DNA from: Atopobiaceae bacterium
GTDB taxonomy: Bacteria; Actinomycetota; Coriobacteriia; Coriobacteriales; Atopobiaceae
Direction of reading: 5' to 3'
Length of the DNA: 64,000 nucleotides
NCBI GenBank assembly: GCA_017510785.1
Contig: JAFWMH010000001.1
Span: 1-64,000, forward strand
Shown here in pieces: positions 22,288-32,231 of the stretch. Position numbers and translations under genes: made by a program. Within the stretch, counting starts at the first letter, position 1, and each line of letters opens with the position of its first letter. The notes under the pieces were generated by a model. That model made no database searches, had not been told where the DNA came from, and worked only from the letters and a program-made list of their open reading frames with translations.

Positions 22288-24468
22288 ATGGGAACAAAAC
22301 AAAAGTTCCTCAGGGCTACCGTGTTTTGCGCTGCGTGCATCGTACTTAATTGCGCGAGCTCATTCTTTGCCTCGGCCCTGAGCCTACCCGTCTACCTCGA
22401 TAGCTTGGGAACGGTCTTCGCATCCATGATGGGAGGATACATCCCCGGCATTGTCGTGGGCTACGCTACCAACATGCTCAACTCCGTCATGGAGAGCGCG
22501 TCAATCTATTACGGTATTGTCAACGTACTTATCGCTGTAATCACCGCTTACCTAGCACAACGCGGCTGGTTTAAAAAGTTGGGATCGACCCTGCTTGCGA
22601 TTCTCGTCCTCTCGCTCATGAGCGGCCTCGTGGGAACGGTGCTTTCCTACTTCCTCAACGGGGGAAGTTTGGGCAACGAAATATCGGCATCGTTTGGGGA
22701 CCAGCTCTTCGCCGCAGGCATATTCGACCTCATAACCTCGCAAGTGGTGGCAAGTCTGTTCGTAAGCTTCATTGATAAAACCCTCGTCGTTCTTTCTGCC
22801 ACGCTCGCCTACCACATGACGAGCGAGTCCTTTATTGCGTCGCTCGACTTTGTTCCATGGCAGCAGGCCCCTCTCTCCAAGAGCGAGCTCGACGACGCCA
22901 TGAGCGAGAAGCCCCGTCGCATATCCCTCGGCGCCAAGGTCGTCATACTCGTCGCAAGCATCGTGACGTTTGTCGCGGTTGCCACGACAGCGTTTAGTTA
23001 CATAACGTATCATCGCTCGATGGTTGAGTCGGAAAGCCTCAAGGCCAAGGACATCGCGGCCCTCATGGAATCGGTGGTCGACCCCGAAAAGGTCCCCTCC
23101 TACCTCAAGGATGGCGAGGACGCGCCGGACTACCTGGAAACCGAGGCAAAGCTCGCAGCCATACGCGACTCGTTCGACAACGTCCAGTATGTGTACGTGT
23201 ATCAAATCCTTCCGGACGGATGCCATGTTGTACTCGACCCCGATACCGCCGACGAGCCAGGGTCCGACCCAGGATCGGTCGTCGAATTCGACGCGTCCTT
23301 CCAGAAGTACCTGCCCGCGCTCTTGGCCGGCAAGGAAATCGAGCCGGTTATTTCCAACGAAACGTACGGTTGGCTGCTCACGGTATACCGGCCGCTCAAA
23401 AACCGCGTGGGCGAAACCGTTTGCTACCTCGCCGTGGACCTTTCGATGGAGCGTCTCATTGCAGACGAGTCCTCGTTCTTGATGGGCATCATCACGCTCT
23501 TCGCGGCGTTCTTCATTCTCGTGTGCGCTGTCGTGCTCTGGCTTTCGAGGTACAGCATAATCGTCCCCGTCAACTCCATGTCGCGCGCGTCAAACAGCTT
23601 CATGCTGAGCAGCGAGGGCATTCGTCCCGAGAGCCTTGAGCCCATCGAGTCGCTCAACATCCGCACGGGCGACGAAATCGAGAACCTCTACATTGCCATT
23701 CAGGAAATGGCGCAACAGGCCGTGCGTTCCATTAACGAGGCCCAAGAGCAAAACGAAACCATCAACCGCATGCAAAGCAACCTCATTATGGTTATGGCGG
23801 ACCTCGTCGAAAGCCGCGACAAATTCACTGGGCATCACGTGCGCAACACGGCCGCCTACGCGAGGATCATCATGAACCAAATGAGGCGCGAGGGCATTTG
23901 CTCCGACGTGCTCACGAACGAGTTTATCTCCAATGTGTACCAGTCGGCGCCCCTGCACGACATCGGCAAAATCGCCGTTTCCGATACGATCCTCAACAAG
24001 CCGGGCCGCCTCACCCAAGAGGAATTCGAAATCATGAAGAGCCACACCATAGCCGGGCAACAAATCCTGGAAGGGGCGAAGAGCGCCGTTTCGGAGTCGT
24101 CGTATTTGGACGAGGCGCAGCGGCTGGCGGCGTATCACCACGAGAAGTGGGATGGCTCGGGATATCCGTACGGACTGAAGGGCGAGGAGATTCCGCTTTC
24201 GGCGCGCATCATGGCCGTTGCGGACGTCTTCGACGCGCTTGTATCCAAGCGTAGCTACAAGGCGGGATTCCCCGTCGAAAAGGCGTTCGCGATTATTGAG
24301 GAGGGAATCGGCACCCACTTCGACCCGCAGGTGGCGCGCGCGTTCCTGCACGCACGCGACAAGGCATGCGTAATTGTTGAGAAAACCAGTAAGCAAATCG
24401 AGGAAGAGGAAGCCCGACGCAACGAGAGCGGCGAGGCGCCCAGCGCGCCCTCCGCGAACGCGTCCTAG
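22288..24468 (+). CDS. Membrane-anchored HD-GYP protein (c-di-GMP phosphodiesterase)
   Basis: The 726-residue protein starts with an integral-membrane region resembling ECF-S/LytS-type sensors (VYLDSLGTVFASMMGGYIP and several hydrophobic helices to about residue 190). A further membrane helix near 225, an extracytoplasmic sensor part and a second helix (ITLFAAFFILVCAVVLWLS) follow, then a HAMP-like linker. The C-terminal HD-GYP domain has HDIGKIAVSD, HHEKWDGSGYPYGLKGEEI and DVFDAL, so the catalytic HD and GYP residues are present. It should degrade c-di-GMP. The GGDEF-like gene begins 17 bases after it and is probably co-transcribed. Confidence 0.85.
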   Translation: MGTKQKFLRATVFCAACIVLNCASSFFASALSLPVYLDSLGTVFASMMGGYIPGIVVGYATNMLNSVMESASIYYGIVNVLIAVITAYLAQRGWFKKLGSTLLAILVLSLMSGLVGTVLSYFLNGGSLGNEISASFGDQLFAAGIFDLITSQVVASLFVSFIDKTLVVLSATLAYHMTSESFIASLDFVPWQQAPLSKSELDDAMSEKPRRISLGAKVVILVASIVTFVAVATTAFSYITYHRSMVESESLKAKDIAALMESVVDPEKVPSYLKDGEDAPDYLETEAKLAAIRDSFDNVQYVYVYQILPDGCHVVLDPDTADEPGSDPGSVVEFDASFQKYLPALLAGKEIEPVISNETYGWLLTVYRPLKNRVGETVCYLAVDLSMERLIADESSFLMGIITLFAAFFILVCAVVLWLSRYSIIVPVNSMSRASNSFMLSSEGIRPESLEPIESLNIRTGDEIENLYIAIQEMAQQAVRSINEAQEQNETINRMQSNLIMVMADLVESRDKFTGHHVRNTAAYARIIMNQMRREGICSDVLTNEFISNVYQSAPLHDIGKIAVSDTILNKPGRLTQEEFEIMKSHTIAGQQILEGAKSAVSESSYLDEAQRLAAYHHEKWDGSGYPYGLKGEEIPLSARIMAVADVFDALVSKRSYKAGFPVEKAFAIIEEGIGTHFDPQVARAFLHARDKACVIVEKTSKQIEEEEARRNESGEAPSAPSANAS

Positions 24469-24485
24469 CGAAGGCGGTAACATTC

Positions 24486-25859
24486 ATGAAAGAGAACGAC
24501 GCAAACAAGAGCTCCGGCCGCGGAATCAGCATTCGAATTATTGGCAGCATCGCCACGCTCGTCGCCATACTGCTTGCGTTTTACGCATTTGTGCTGGCCA
24601 GTCGTGTTGGACAGGCGCAGGATGCCGCCATGGCAAACGAACGACGGTATCTTGAGTGCAGCGAGGCGATAAAAGACTTGCAGATGGCGTCGGACTACCT
24701 TACCTCGCAGGCGCGGTCGTTTGTTATTACGGGCAACAGGAATTATCTAGATAATTACGTTAACGAGTTGAACGTCGCGAACCATCGTGGTAAGGCCGTC
24801 GAAACGCTCAAGGCGAGCTTCTCGTCCGACGGCGAGGCGGCGCAGGAGCTGCGAGAGGCGCTCTCGGCCTCCGACGCGCTCGCGCAAACCGAGTTGGTAG
24901 CCATGAAGCTCGCGGCGTGGCATTACAGCGTTAAAGACTTGCCCGACGAGGTGGCGGCCGCAAGCGTGGAGTCGTATTTGCGGGAGGGCGCCCAAAAAAC
25001 CGACATTGCCGTTGCGACCGACCTCGTGTTGGACGACAACTACAACAACGCGAAGGAAAACATCCGCGCAAAGGTTAAAGCGAGCTCGGACGCGTTGCTC
25101 GCCGACCTCGACCAAGGCGTGGCAGAGCACGAATCGCTGGTGCAAAACCTTTTGTTCCAGCTGCGAATCGCGGTCGCGCTGTTGCTGTGCGTCATTATGG
25201 TACTGGTGCTTGCGGTGTTTATGTACGTGCTCAAGCCTCTCAGCAACTACGTGAATCGCATCGGGAAGAGCGAGCCGCTGGTTGCCGACGGGGCCTACGA
25301 GCTACACTACCTGGCTACCGCCTACAACGCCATGTACGAAGACAACGCCAAGCGCATCGAGCAGCTGCGCGCCTTCGCCGAACGCGACCCGCTCACGGGC
25401 ATTAGCAACCGCAGCGGTTACGACAGCTTCCTGGCAACGCACACCCGCGACATCGTGCTGCTTCTCATTGAAATAGATAATTTCTCCGACTTCAACGCCG
25501 TGTACGGGCGCGATACCGGCGATGCCGTACTCGTGGAGCTTTCGCATGCGCTCAACGACGTGTTCCGTCTAACCGACTTCCCATGCCGCATCGAGAATGA
25601 CATGTTTGCCGTTATCATGACCAACATGAACACCGACCTGCGCGAGGTAATCGTGCGCAAGATTGAAAACGTGCAGGCCCGGCTCGCGGACGATACGGAC
25701 GAGTTGCCGCTCGTAACGCTTTCGGTTGGTGCCGCCTTCAGCACGGAGGGCATGAGCGACAAGGACATTTTCCACGCCGCCGACGTTGCCCTCAGCGACG
25801 CGAAGAAGTCGGAGTCGAACAGCATCGTATTTTACGGCGAGAGCGGCGCGGCACTGTAG
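24486..25859 (+). CDS. Membrane protein with degenerate GGDEF domain
   Basis: The 457-residue protein has a membrane helix at about residues 15-37, a helical extracytoplasmic bundle (residues ~40-215), and a second helix (IAVALLLCVIMVLVLAVF). A linker and a GGDEF-type domain follow, starting with ERDPLTGISNRSGYD. The position of the GGDEF signature reads RIENDMFAVIM, so both glycines and the catalytic Asp/Glu pattern are lost, and cyclase activity is unlikely. It may act as a sensor or GTP-binding partner for the HD-GYP protein immediately upstream. ATG 24486 follows GAAGGCGG. Confidence 0.8.
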   Translation: MKENDANKSSGRGISIRIIGSIATLVAILLAFYAFVLASRVGQAQDAAMANERRYLECSEAIKDLQMASDYLTSQARSFVITGNRNYLDNYVNELNVANHRGKAVETLKASFSSDGEAAQELREALSASDALAQTELVAMKLAAWHYSVKDLPDEVAAASVESYLREGAQKTDIAVATDLVLDDNYNNAKENIRAKVKASSDALLADLDQGVAEHESLVQNLLFQLRIAVALLLCVIMVLVLAVFMYVLKPLSNYVNRIGKSEPLVADGAYELHYLATAYNAMYEDNAKRIEQLRAFAERDPLTGISNRSGYDSFLATHTRDIVLLLIEIDNFSDFNAVYGRDTGDAVLVELSHALNDVFRLTDFPCRIENDMFAVIMTNMNTDLREVIVRKIENVQARLADDTDELPLVTLSVGAAFSTEGMSDKDIFHAADVALSDAKKSESNSIVFYGESGAAL

Positions 25860-26034
25860 CCGGCGCAGCGCCCGCGGGCGTGCGGCGGGGGTGAATCGCG
25901 CGGGCGGCGGATTGCTGCGCCCGCGCTGGCCGTTTGGGCCGCACCTCCCAGCAACGAGACGTGCGGCCCAAAAACGAGCGACATGCTTTAACATCGTATT
26001 GCCAAGACTGTTTGAGTCCTTCTCTGGTCCCGGA

Positions 26035-26721
26035 CTATAGAGGCGCCACGAACAGGTCGTCGAGGTCGACCACGCTCGCCACGCTTTGTGAGTGCTTGTT
26101 GCGTCTCAGGCCGTTAACGGTCACGACCGTCTCAAGCAGCGCATGAGGTGTGCGGCTCTCTTCCCGAAACACCTCGACCTTCCTACGCAGTTCACGTTCG
26201 TCCGCCTCCCTCATAGCGTATACATCATCCGTGAACTTCATCTCACATATGTTGGTGACGTTGTCGGCACGCTCTATGACCATGCCTATCTGGACGCCGG
26301 GCGACGTGCTCCAGCTCGTCCAAGGGAAGCTAATCGCCTCGACCCCAAGCACGCCAAGCGCATGCCGAATCTGCGCCGTATGCAGCGTGCACGCCAACTC
26401 GAAGGCGTTGCCTCTCCAAGCATAGTATGCCTGGGTTCCGCTATAGCTTGTCCAATTGGCAACGGCTTGCGGCCCATCCATGAACCTGAACGCGAAGAGC
26501 AGGAATGGGTCAACCAGTTGGTACATTTTCGGCTTGTAGGCAGCATACTTGTTGACATACGAGCGAACGTACCCGCACTGCTCCAGGTCGTCCATAACCC
26601 GCTTGAATCCGCCACCATCGGCAGCCCCGACCGCTTATATGCATATGAGCTCGGCCTTGCTCGACCTGCAGTACTCCTCCAAGTCTTCTTGGTCGCGCTT
26701 TCTTCCAATGAGGATACCCAT
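26035..26721 (-). pseudogene. DUF234-type AAA ATPase with internal deletion
   Basis: From ATG 26721 the first 28 codons read MGILIGRKRDQEDLEEYCR then SSKAELICI, the standard N-terminus before the GRRRxGKT P-loop of archaeal-type ATPases. A stop follows immediately. The same frame then continues with GGFKRVMDDLEQCGYVRSY, YQLVDPFLLFAFRF and the C-terminal DUF234/nuclease-like part ending LFVAPL. The P-loop and AAA core are missing. The downstream open frame could be translated from ATG 26595 but would lack all ATPase motifs. Confidence 0.7.
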
Positions 26722-27333
26722 GCCGAATCCTTACGTGAGGAAATGATTTCCGCCAGTATAAAGTTATGACATACACAACGCGGCGGTGCCACAATAACCT
26801 TGCAACCGTCACGCAACGGAAATCGTGTCTCGCCCGAACGCAGGGTTGCCGCGTTAGCAGCTTGCGCCTATCGCGCGACGGGAGGCGCGTCCCGCGCGAC
26901 GCACAGCCACCCCAATCGATAACATGATAATGGAGAACTAGGAATGCGCTGTGAGAAACCCCTTGGGCGCGCTGCTTCAAGGATCGCGCCATGCGAGCCA
27001 TGTTTGACATCCCCACCGACTGGACGGCGTTCATCGCGACGAAGGTTGTCGCCATGACGCCCATGGATCATTCGACCGGAAATACCCGGCCGTCGAATCG
27101 GCACTCCAAACGCAAGAACATCGAGAACCCTACTGTTTCGTTTAGCTCCCTATGATTCTCAAGATACTTCGTGGTAACCGAGGCAGTTTGTTAAGTTACA
27201 TTTAGTGCGAAAATTTCTAATTTGAATACTATTCTAGCAGACAAAATCGCAATACAATTTTTATAGTCGCGACAAGAAGGAGCCGCGGCCGCAACGCACC
27301 GCAACCGTCCCACCGCTACGGAAGGAAGCACGC
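26722..27333. other. Gene-poor stretch
   Basis: No gene is recognised. A short plus-strand frame at 26991-27155 (MFDIPTDWTAFIATK) has a protein-like composition but no ribosome site or known match. The AT-rich part near 27170-27270 probably holds the promoter of the following lipoprotein gene. Confidence 0.4.
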
Positions 27334-28236
27334 ATGAAACGCGCCATGCAAATCCTATGCCTTACATGCCTTTGTCTTGTTGTGGGCGTACTCGCCTCAT
27401 GTGCCTCGCGCGCCACCGAACGCGACGAGCCGCCCATCTTCGAACGGGGAACCTGGGCGCTTTCCTCGTTCAAGGGCAAACAAGCACCGTACCACTACGC
27501 CATATCAAACTACAAATTCGACTACAACGAGCAAGGTCAAATCGTGCAGTCGCGCAAGAGCATCAATGCGGCGAACATCGTTAGCGGAGAAAACCTTACC
27601 TGCACATGGGCCGACGATGGTTTTTCGTACGATTGCTCCTATACACTTACTGGAGGAAACTTCGGCGAACTCGGTAGCTCCGGAACGGCTAAGGCCAGCT
27701 TCCAGGTGGAGTACAATGAGCTTTCGGCTACCTACACCGCACATGGAGAGAGCATCCCCCCTGCTTGGAAACAAGACGTCAGCACAGTCCACTATACACT
27801 GGAGTACCGAACTGACGGCACACTCAAGCACAAAGAAGTCGTAGGCAATGATTTCGCAGACGCGTTGGAGGTCTACGACTATGACGAATATGGCAACTTG
27901 GTGCACTACGAGCGTACCGCAAGCGGAGAGGATACGCCCAGCGAGATTCGAACGTACGATATTGTCTACGAGGATGGCGTACCCAAAAGCGTCTCGGTAA
28001 CAAAGACCTTCCCGCCCGACAGCAGCGAGGCGTCGTCTGACGCCGAAGGGAGCCAGGCAGAACGCTCCCACACGTACGAACTCGTGCTACATACCGACGA
28101 AGGGGGTAACGTCGTGTCGGCCGATTGCGACGGAAGGAAGATGGCCACCATGTCGTGGACCTACATCGAGAGGCCCGATTCCTTGTCGCGCCTGCGCATT
28201 CAGTCCGAGGCGGCGAGCGCGTTCGAGCTGCTGTAG
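27334..28236 (+). CDS. Putative lipoprotein of unknown function
   Basis: The 300-residue protein begins with a basic N-region and a hydrophobic stretch ending in the lipobox LASC (around residues 20-23), so it should be lipid-anchored on the outer face of the membrane. The mature part is rich in short Tyr-containing beta motifs (YKFDYNEQGQIV, VYDYDEYGNLVHYERT) like the YD-type strands of extracytoplasmic beta proteins. I do not recognise a family. ATG 27334 follows GGAAGG. It is monocistronic by position. Confidence 0.75.
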   Translation: MKRAMQILCLTCLCLVVGVLASCASRATERDEPPIFERGTWALSSFKGKQAPYHYAISNYKFDYNEQGQIVQSRKSINAANIVSGENLTCTWADDGFSYDCSYTLTGGNFGELGSSGTAKASFQVEYNELSATYTAHGESIPPAWKQDVSTVHYTLEYRTDGTLKHKEVVGNDFADALEVYDYDEYGNLVHYERTASGEDTPSEIRTYDIVYEDGVPKSVSVTKTFPPDSSEASSDAEGSQAERSHTYELVLHTDEGGNVVSADCDGRKMATMSWTYIERPDSLSRLRIQSEAASAFELL

Positions 28237-28440
28237 GCGCGCATCCGGCTGAGGGACACAACTCGTAGGTACGCACGTGACGCCCCCACCCGGGCTTGAG
28301 CGCCAAAAGGTAATAGTCATCGTACTAGCGCACTAAATCGAGGGGCTTTCTGCTCAGCGCATGCTCTCAGGACAGCCTCCGTGTTTGCTATTATTTCCTT
28401 TGAGCTGTAATCCAACTGTTCTGGCTTGGAAGGCGGGCGC

Positions 28441-31029
28441 ATGGAGGCATTCGGAACGTTCTACCTCGACAAAGAGAAGGACCTCGTCGTCGACCTCTTC
28501 CGCAAGGGGGACGAGCTGCGCTATGTGCTCAGGACGCCGAACCACGGGACGGGCAACCTCATCGCCAACCTCGCCTCTCTGTGCGACCTCGAGCTCCAAA
28601 CCGACGAAGACGGTCTCAGGGTGATTCGGGGCACGCTGCCCTGCTACATCGACGGAGATAACCGCATGCTCTACGTCCTCCGTCTGCTCGACACAAAGGT
28701 CGCCAACATCTACCCGGACGGGCGCATCGAGCGCAAGGCGTCCATACCCGCTATCGCCAAAACTCTGATGAGCCAAACCAAGGACTATCGTCAGGACTTT
28801 CGCAAAACCGTCGTGAAGACCTACATCCTGCGCGAGTGCAAATTCCGGACGGACCTGCACACCCACATGAACGCCAACCTCGACCCCGACGTCCTCATCG
28901 CCCTCGGCATCCACCACCAAATCCGCTATCCGCTTTACTACATCAGGAAGCTGGGGCTTAGGGTGTCGCCCGAGCAGGAGCGACTCCTCGCCGAGCGGCG
29001 GGCCCAAGAGGTACTGCGGCTTCGCAACTCCCCGCTCAAAGGCAAGTTCCTCGACCGCAGGATCGACGACGGGACGTTTTTGAACTTCGCTTCTCTTATA
29101 CTCGAGAACCTCGACAACGCCGCATGGAACATCCCCAAGATACGGGCGTCGCTGGCGATAATGAAGGACGGACAGGCTGTTTTTACAAACCTGGAGAAGG
29201 TCTACCTGTACCGCTACGTCTTTTGCAAAGGCGTCCCCGCCGACGATCCGATTCGGCTCCACAACACGGGTTTTATCCCCGACCGCGAGATTGTGCGAGC
29301 CCTCGTCGCGATGGAGCGCGACCGCAGCAACCCGGCATTCCGCACGAACACTCTCTTCCAAAACAAGCTGCTGTGGATTGCGCGGAGCTACGCTAGATGC
29401 GGCGTCGACTACGCCGAGATATCCGATACGACCCTGGCGAAGCCCGAGGACGCGCCGCGCATGCTGGCTGAGGTCCATACCGTGATGCCGGCAATCACAC
29501 GGGAAACCGGGGTCACGCTGCGCTTTTTGGCCGCAGTCCGGCGGACGCCACTCACGATTGTTAAAGACAAAATCGCCTCGGACGACTATCTGCGCAAGAA
29601 CCTGCAGGCCATACGGGCGGTAGCGGGCGACCCATACGTGGCGGGCAGCGACATCGTCGGCGAGGAGATAAACGACATACGGGACCTTGCGCCACTGCTG
29701 GCGGCGCTCGACCGAATCGCGGCGGACCATCCCACCTTCACGATTCGTATCCATGCCGGAGAGAACGACGGCCTGCGGGACAACGTGGCCAACGCGATCA
29801 GGTGCGTCCGAGAGGGACTCGCCCCCGGTCAGCCCATGCCTCGCATCCGGATCGGCCATGGGCTCTACACCCGAAACCTCGCCTCGGCCAAGGGACGACA
29901 GCTGCTGGAGGATCTGAGGAACAGCGGCGCCGTGCTGGAGTTCCAAATCACCTCGAACGTCCGGCTAAACAACCTGAGTCAGCTGGAACGCCATCCTTTA
30001 CGACAATACCTTGCGGCAGGCGTGCCCTGCGTGCAGGGGACGGACGGCGGGGCCGTGTACGGGACGGACTCGATTGACGAGCAGCTCGCGCTCGAAAAGA
30101 CGCTCAACCTCTCGCACGCCGAGCTCGTCGCCATGCATCGCGCGGAGGACGCGGTACGGCGATGCGGCCTCGCCGCCCTCACGGAGAAGATGCGTGCCTT
30201 CGCCACGGAGTCGGGCACGGCGGGCGCCACGGCGGGCGTCTCCGCCGCGGAGTCGGGCACCGAACCGGCGGTCACGATGGGTGCGCCCGACACGGATGGC
30301 GCGACTACTGCCGCGGCCGACGTCGCCAAGCACGTCGAGGCCTTCTACGCCGCAAAAATGCGAGCGCAGCAGCCGCCCGAGGAAACCCTGATGGACCTCC
30401 CGAACACCGAGGCCAGCGCCACGATATTATCTGATAAAATCGAGGAACTGCCGTACGACCGGGTGCCGGTAATCCTCGTGGGTGGGTCCTTCAACAACGA
30501 CCGCCACATGACCAGACGCAACCGTGACGTATGCGCCCTGCTCGACGATGTACTCGCCAAAGGGGACCCCAGCAAGATGTTCCTCGTCATCGGCCACAGC
30601 CTCTCGGGCTACGAGCGCTATGTGGCCACGCAGAATCGGGGAAAGTTCGACCTCTTTGCCTTCGTGCCTGCCCGAATCGCGCCGGAAGAGGCGGAGACCC
30701 TTACGCGAGCCGGGGTCCGCATACGGCCCTCCATCGAACCCAGCCCCATGGGCATTTACAAGAGCGTTGCCTTCGAGGTGTTCAAACGCAGGCCGTCGGT
30801 TCTCATCGCGCTCGACGGCAACTCCTCCGGCGCGAACATGATTCAGGATGCCAAGAACGGCAAACGAAAGTGTCACATATTCGTCCTCAACAAGAGGGGC
30901 ATGCTGCGAGAGAAGGCCAAGAGCCTCGAGGGGTACGCGACCCTTTTCGGAGTCGGCGACGACCTGGCAGCTTTTGTCTGCGATGCAGTAGAAACGTGCT
31001 ACCCGGAGCACTGGCTGCGAAAAGAGTGA
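28441..31029 (+). CDS. Adenosine deaminase-like protein fused to a C-terminal SLOG-like Rossmann domain
   Basis: This is an 862-residue protein. An N-terminal region of about 135 residues with no known match leads to a deaminase TIM barrel: DLHTHMNANL (metal ligands, residues 140-142), IRIHAGEN near 438 (HAGE with catalytic Glu), RIGHG, and CVQGTDGGAVYGTD near 533 (TDG metal site). All catalytic landmarks are present. An Ala/Thr-rich linker (about 590-640) connects to a C-terminal domain starting PVILVGGSFNNDR near 674, with FLVIGHSLSGYERYV and SVLIALDGNSSGANM. This resembles SLOG/LOG-type nucleotide-binding Rossmann folds. ATG 28441 has GGAAGG upstream; a TTG 15 bases earlier is less likely. 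It stands alone, without an adjacent RdrA-like ATPase. A nucleotide-signalling or antiviral role is inferred. Confidence 0.75.
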   Translation: MEAFGTFYLDKEKDLVVDLFRKGDELRYVLRTPNHGTGNLIANLASLCDLELQTDEDGLRVIRGTLPCYIDGDNRMLYVLRLLDTKVANIYPDGRIERKASIPAIAKTLMSQTKDYRQDFRKTVVKTYILRECKFRTDLHTHMNANLDPDVLIALGIHHQIRYPLYYIRKLGLRVSPEQERLLAERRAQEVLRLRNSPLKGKFLDRRIDDGTFLNFASLILENLDNAAWNIPKIRASLAIMKDGQAVFTNLEKVYLYRYVFCKGVPADDPIRLHNTGFIPDREIVRALVAMERDRSNPAFRTNTLFQNKLLWIARSYARCGVDYAEISDTTLAKPEDAPRMLAEVHTVMPAITRETGVTLRFLAAVRRTPLTIVKDKIASDDYLRKNLQAIRAVAGDPYVAGSDIVGEEINDIRDLAPLLAALDRIAADHPTFTIRIHAGENDGLRDNVANAIRCVREGLAPGQPMPRIRIGHGLYTRNLASAKGRQLLEDLRNSGAVLEFQITSNVRLNNLSQLERHPLRQYLAAGVPCVQGTDGGAVYGTDSIDEQLALEKTLNLSHAELVAMHRAEDAVRRCGLAALTEKMRAFATESGTAGATAGVSAAESGTEPAVTMGAPDTDGATTAAADVAKHVEAFYAAKMRAQQPPEETLMDLPNTEASATILSDKIEELPYDRVPVILVGGSFNNDRHMTRRNRDVCALLDDVLAKGDPSKMFLVIGHSLSGYERYVATQNRGKFDLFAFVPARIAPEEAETLTRAGVRIRPSIEPSPMGIYKSVAFEVFKRRPSVLIALDGNSSGANMIQDAKNGKRKCHIFVLNKRGMLREKAKSLEGYATLFGVGDDLAAFVCDAVETCYPEHWLRKE

Positions 31030-31103
31030 GGGCCATAGCGCTACGTCGTCCGCTCGCTTTCCAGCTGTAGCGAAGAGTGTTCGAGCACCTTGCAGACTGT
31101 GCT

Positions 31104-31217
31104 CAGCGCCTCGAAGACGGCTTTTGCTAGCCTCGCCACGCACCCGCCCTTAAACTGCGCCTGCCCAGCGCCTCGAAGACGGCTTTTGCTAGCCTCGCCA
31201 CGCACCCGCCCCTTAAA
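31104..31217. repeat. Two direct repeats of ~51 bp, period 62
   Basis: The unit beginning CAGCGCCTCGAAGACGGC and ending in TTAAA occurs at 31104-31154 and again at 31166-31217 with one extra base. It fills much of the 323-base gap between two convergent genes. No gene was seen there. Confidence 0.85.
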
Positions 31218-31352
31218 GAAGCGTCAAATCGAAAAGTGACCCGAAGGAGCAGCCAGCGCAGTTCCGCATGCCCGATAGCTGTTTGGGCTTTGCCTTCCGG
31301 CCACTGACGGAACATTTGACAATCTTTGGGAGCAAGGTCACATGCATGTTGC

Positions 31353-32231
31353 TTAAAAGAGCCGCGACTGCAACTCCGGAAACGCAGCCGTGTACGCAAA
31401 GCACTCGTCGGGAGTGCGCAAAATGCCATGCTGCTCGCATGTTTTTTCGAATCGGGCCATCAAGCGATCATTGTTTTCGCTCACCACGTTGTAGGCGTTC
31501 CCGTACGTAGAGCGATATCGACTCGAAAGTCCCGGAAATCGCCGGTCGAGAAACGCGTAATAGTGCTCTCGGCTACCCTCGCGCAAGGTCATCCCCACAC
31601 CAAAGCACACGATTCCCCTGACCTGAGCCTCCACGCACCAATCGAGCAGCTTGAGGAAATTCTCGTCCGTGTCGGTAAGCCACGGAAGGAAGGGACACAA
31701 CCACACGACCGTAGGAATATGTCGGTCGCGCAGCTCGCAGAGTACCTCAAAGCGCCGGCTCGACGGACACACGCCCGGCTCCACCACGCGCGACAGCTCG
31801 TCGTCGACGATGGTAAGCGTAACTTGCACGACCGCCTTCGTTCGGCGATTGATCTTTGCCAACAGGTCGATGTCGCGCAGAACAAGGTCCGACTTGGTGA
31901 TGACCGACGCGCCAAACCCATAGTCGCAGATAAGTTCAAAACAACGGCGCGTGAGACGAAGGTCGCGTTCGATGGGTTGATAGGGGTCGCTCATCGAACC
32001 CGTGCCGATCATGCAGGGCTTGCGACGGCGACGCAACACGTCCTCGAACAGCTCGGGCGCGTTGGCCTTTACCGCCACATCCTCGAACGCGTGGTCCATG
32101 CGATAGCACTCGCTGCGACTGTCACAGTACGCGCAGCCATGCGTGCACCCGCGGTACAGGTTCATGCCATTCCACCGAGTGAGCAGCGATTTTGCCTGAA
32201 TGAAGTGCATCGGAAACCCTTCGCTCGACAA
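31353..32231 (-). CDS. Radical SAM protein, spore photoproduct lyase-like
   Basis: The 292-residue protein has the radical SAM cluster motif CTHGCAYC after MNLYRG, and the SPL-type segments GTGSMSDPYQPIERDLRLT and VITKSDLVLRDIDLL. It should bind a 4Fe-4S cluster and S-adenosylmethionine. The substrate is unknown; relatives are annotated as SPL-family radical SAM proteins and also occur in non-sporulating bacteria. Translation may start at 32231 or at ATG 32210 (MHFIQAKSLLTRW). It is transcribed towards the deaminase gene. Confidence 0.82.
   Translation of the reverse strand: MSSEGFPMHFIQAKSLLTRWNGMNLYRGCTHGCAYCDSRSECYRMDHAFEDVAVKANAPELFEDVLRRRRKPCMIGTGSMSDPYQPIERDLRLTRRCFELICDYGFGASVITKSDLVLRDIDLLAKINRRTKAVVQVTLTIVDDELSRVVEPGVCPSSRRFEVLCELRDRHIPTVVWLCPFLPWLTDTDENFLKLLDWCVEAQVRGIVCFGVGMTLREGSREHYYAFLDRRFPGLSSRYRSTYGNAYNVVSENNDRLMARFEKTCEQHGILRTPDECFAYTAAFPELQSRLF

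Noticed and set aside
24486-25859. Active diguanylate cyclase
   Set aside because: The GGDEF signature is replaced by ENDMF, so catalytic residues are missing.
28354-29946. Long minus-strand open frame opposite the deaminase gene
   Set aside because: It is the antisense of a clearly conserved ADA gene; its composition follows GC-rich codon structure and it shows no motifs.
28426-31029. RADAR system (RdrA/RdrB)
   Set aside because: Only an ADA-type protein is present; the neighbours are a lipoprotein and a radical SAM protein, and no RdrA-like ATPase is adjacent.
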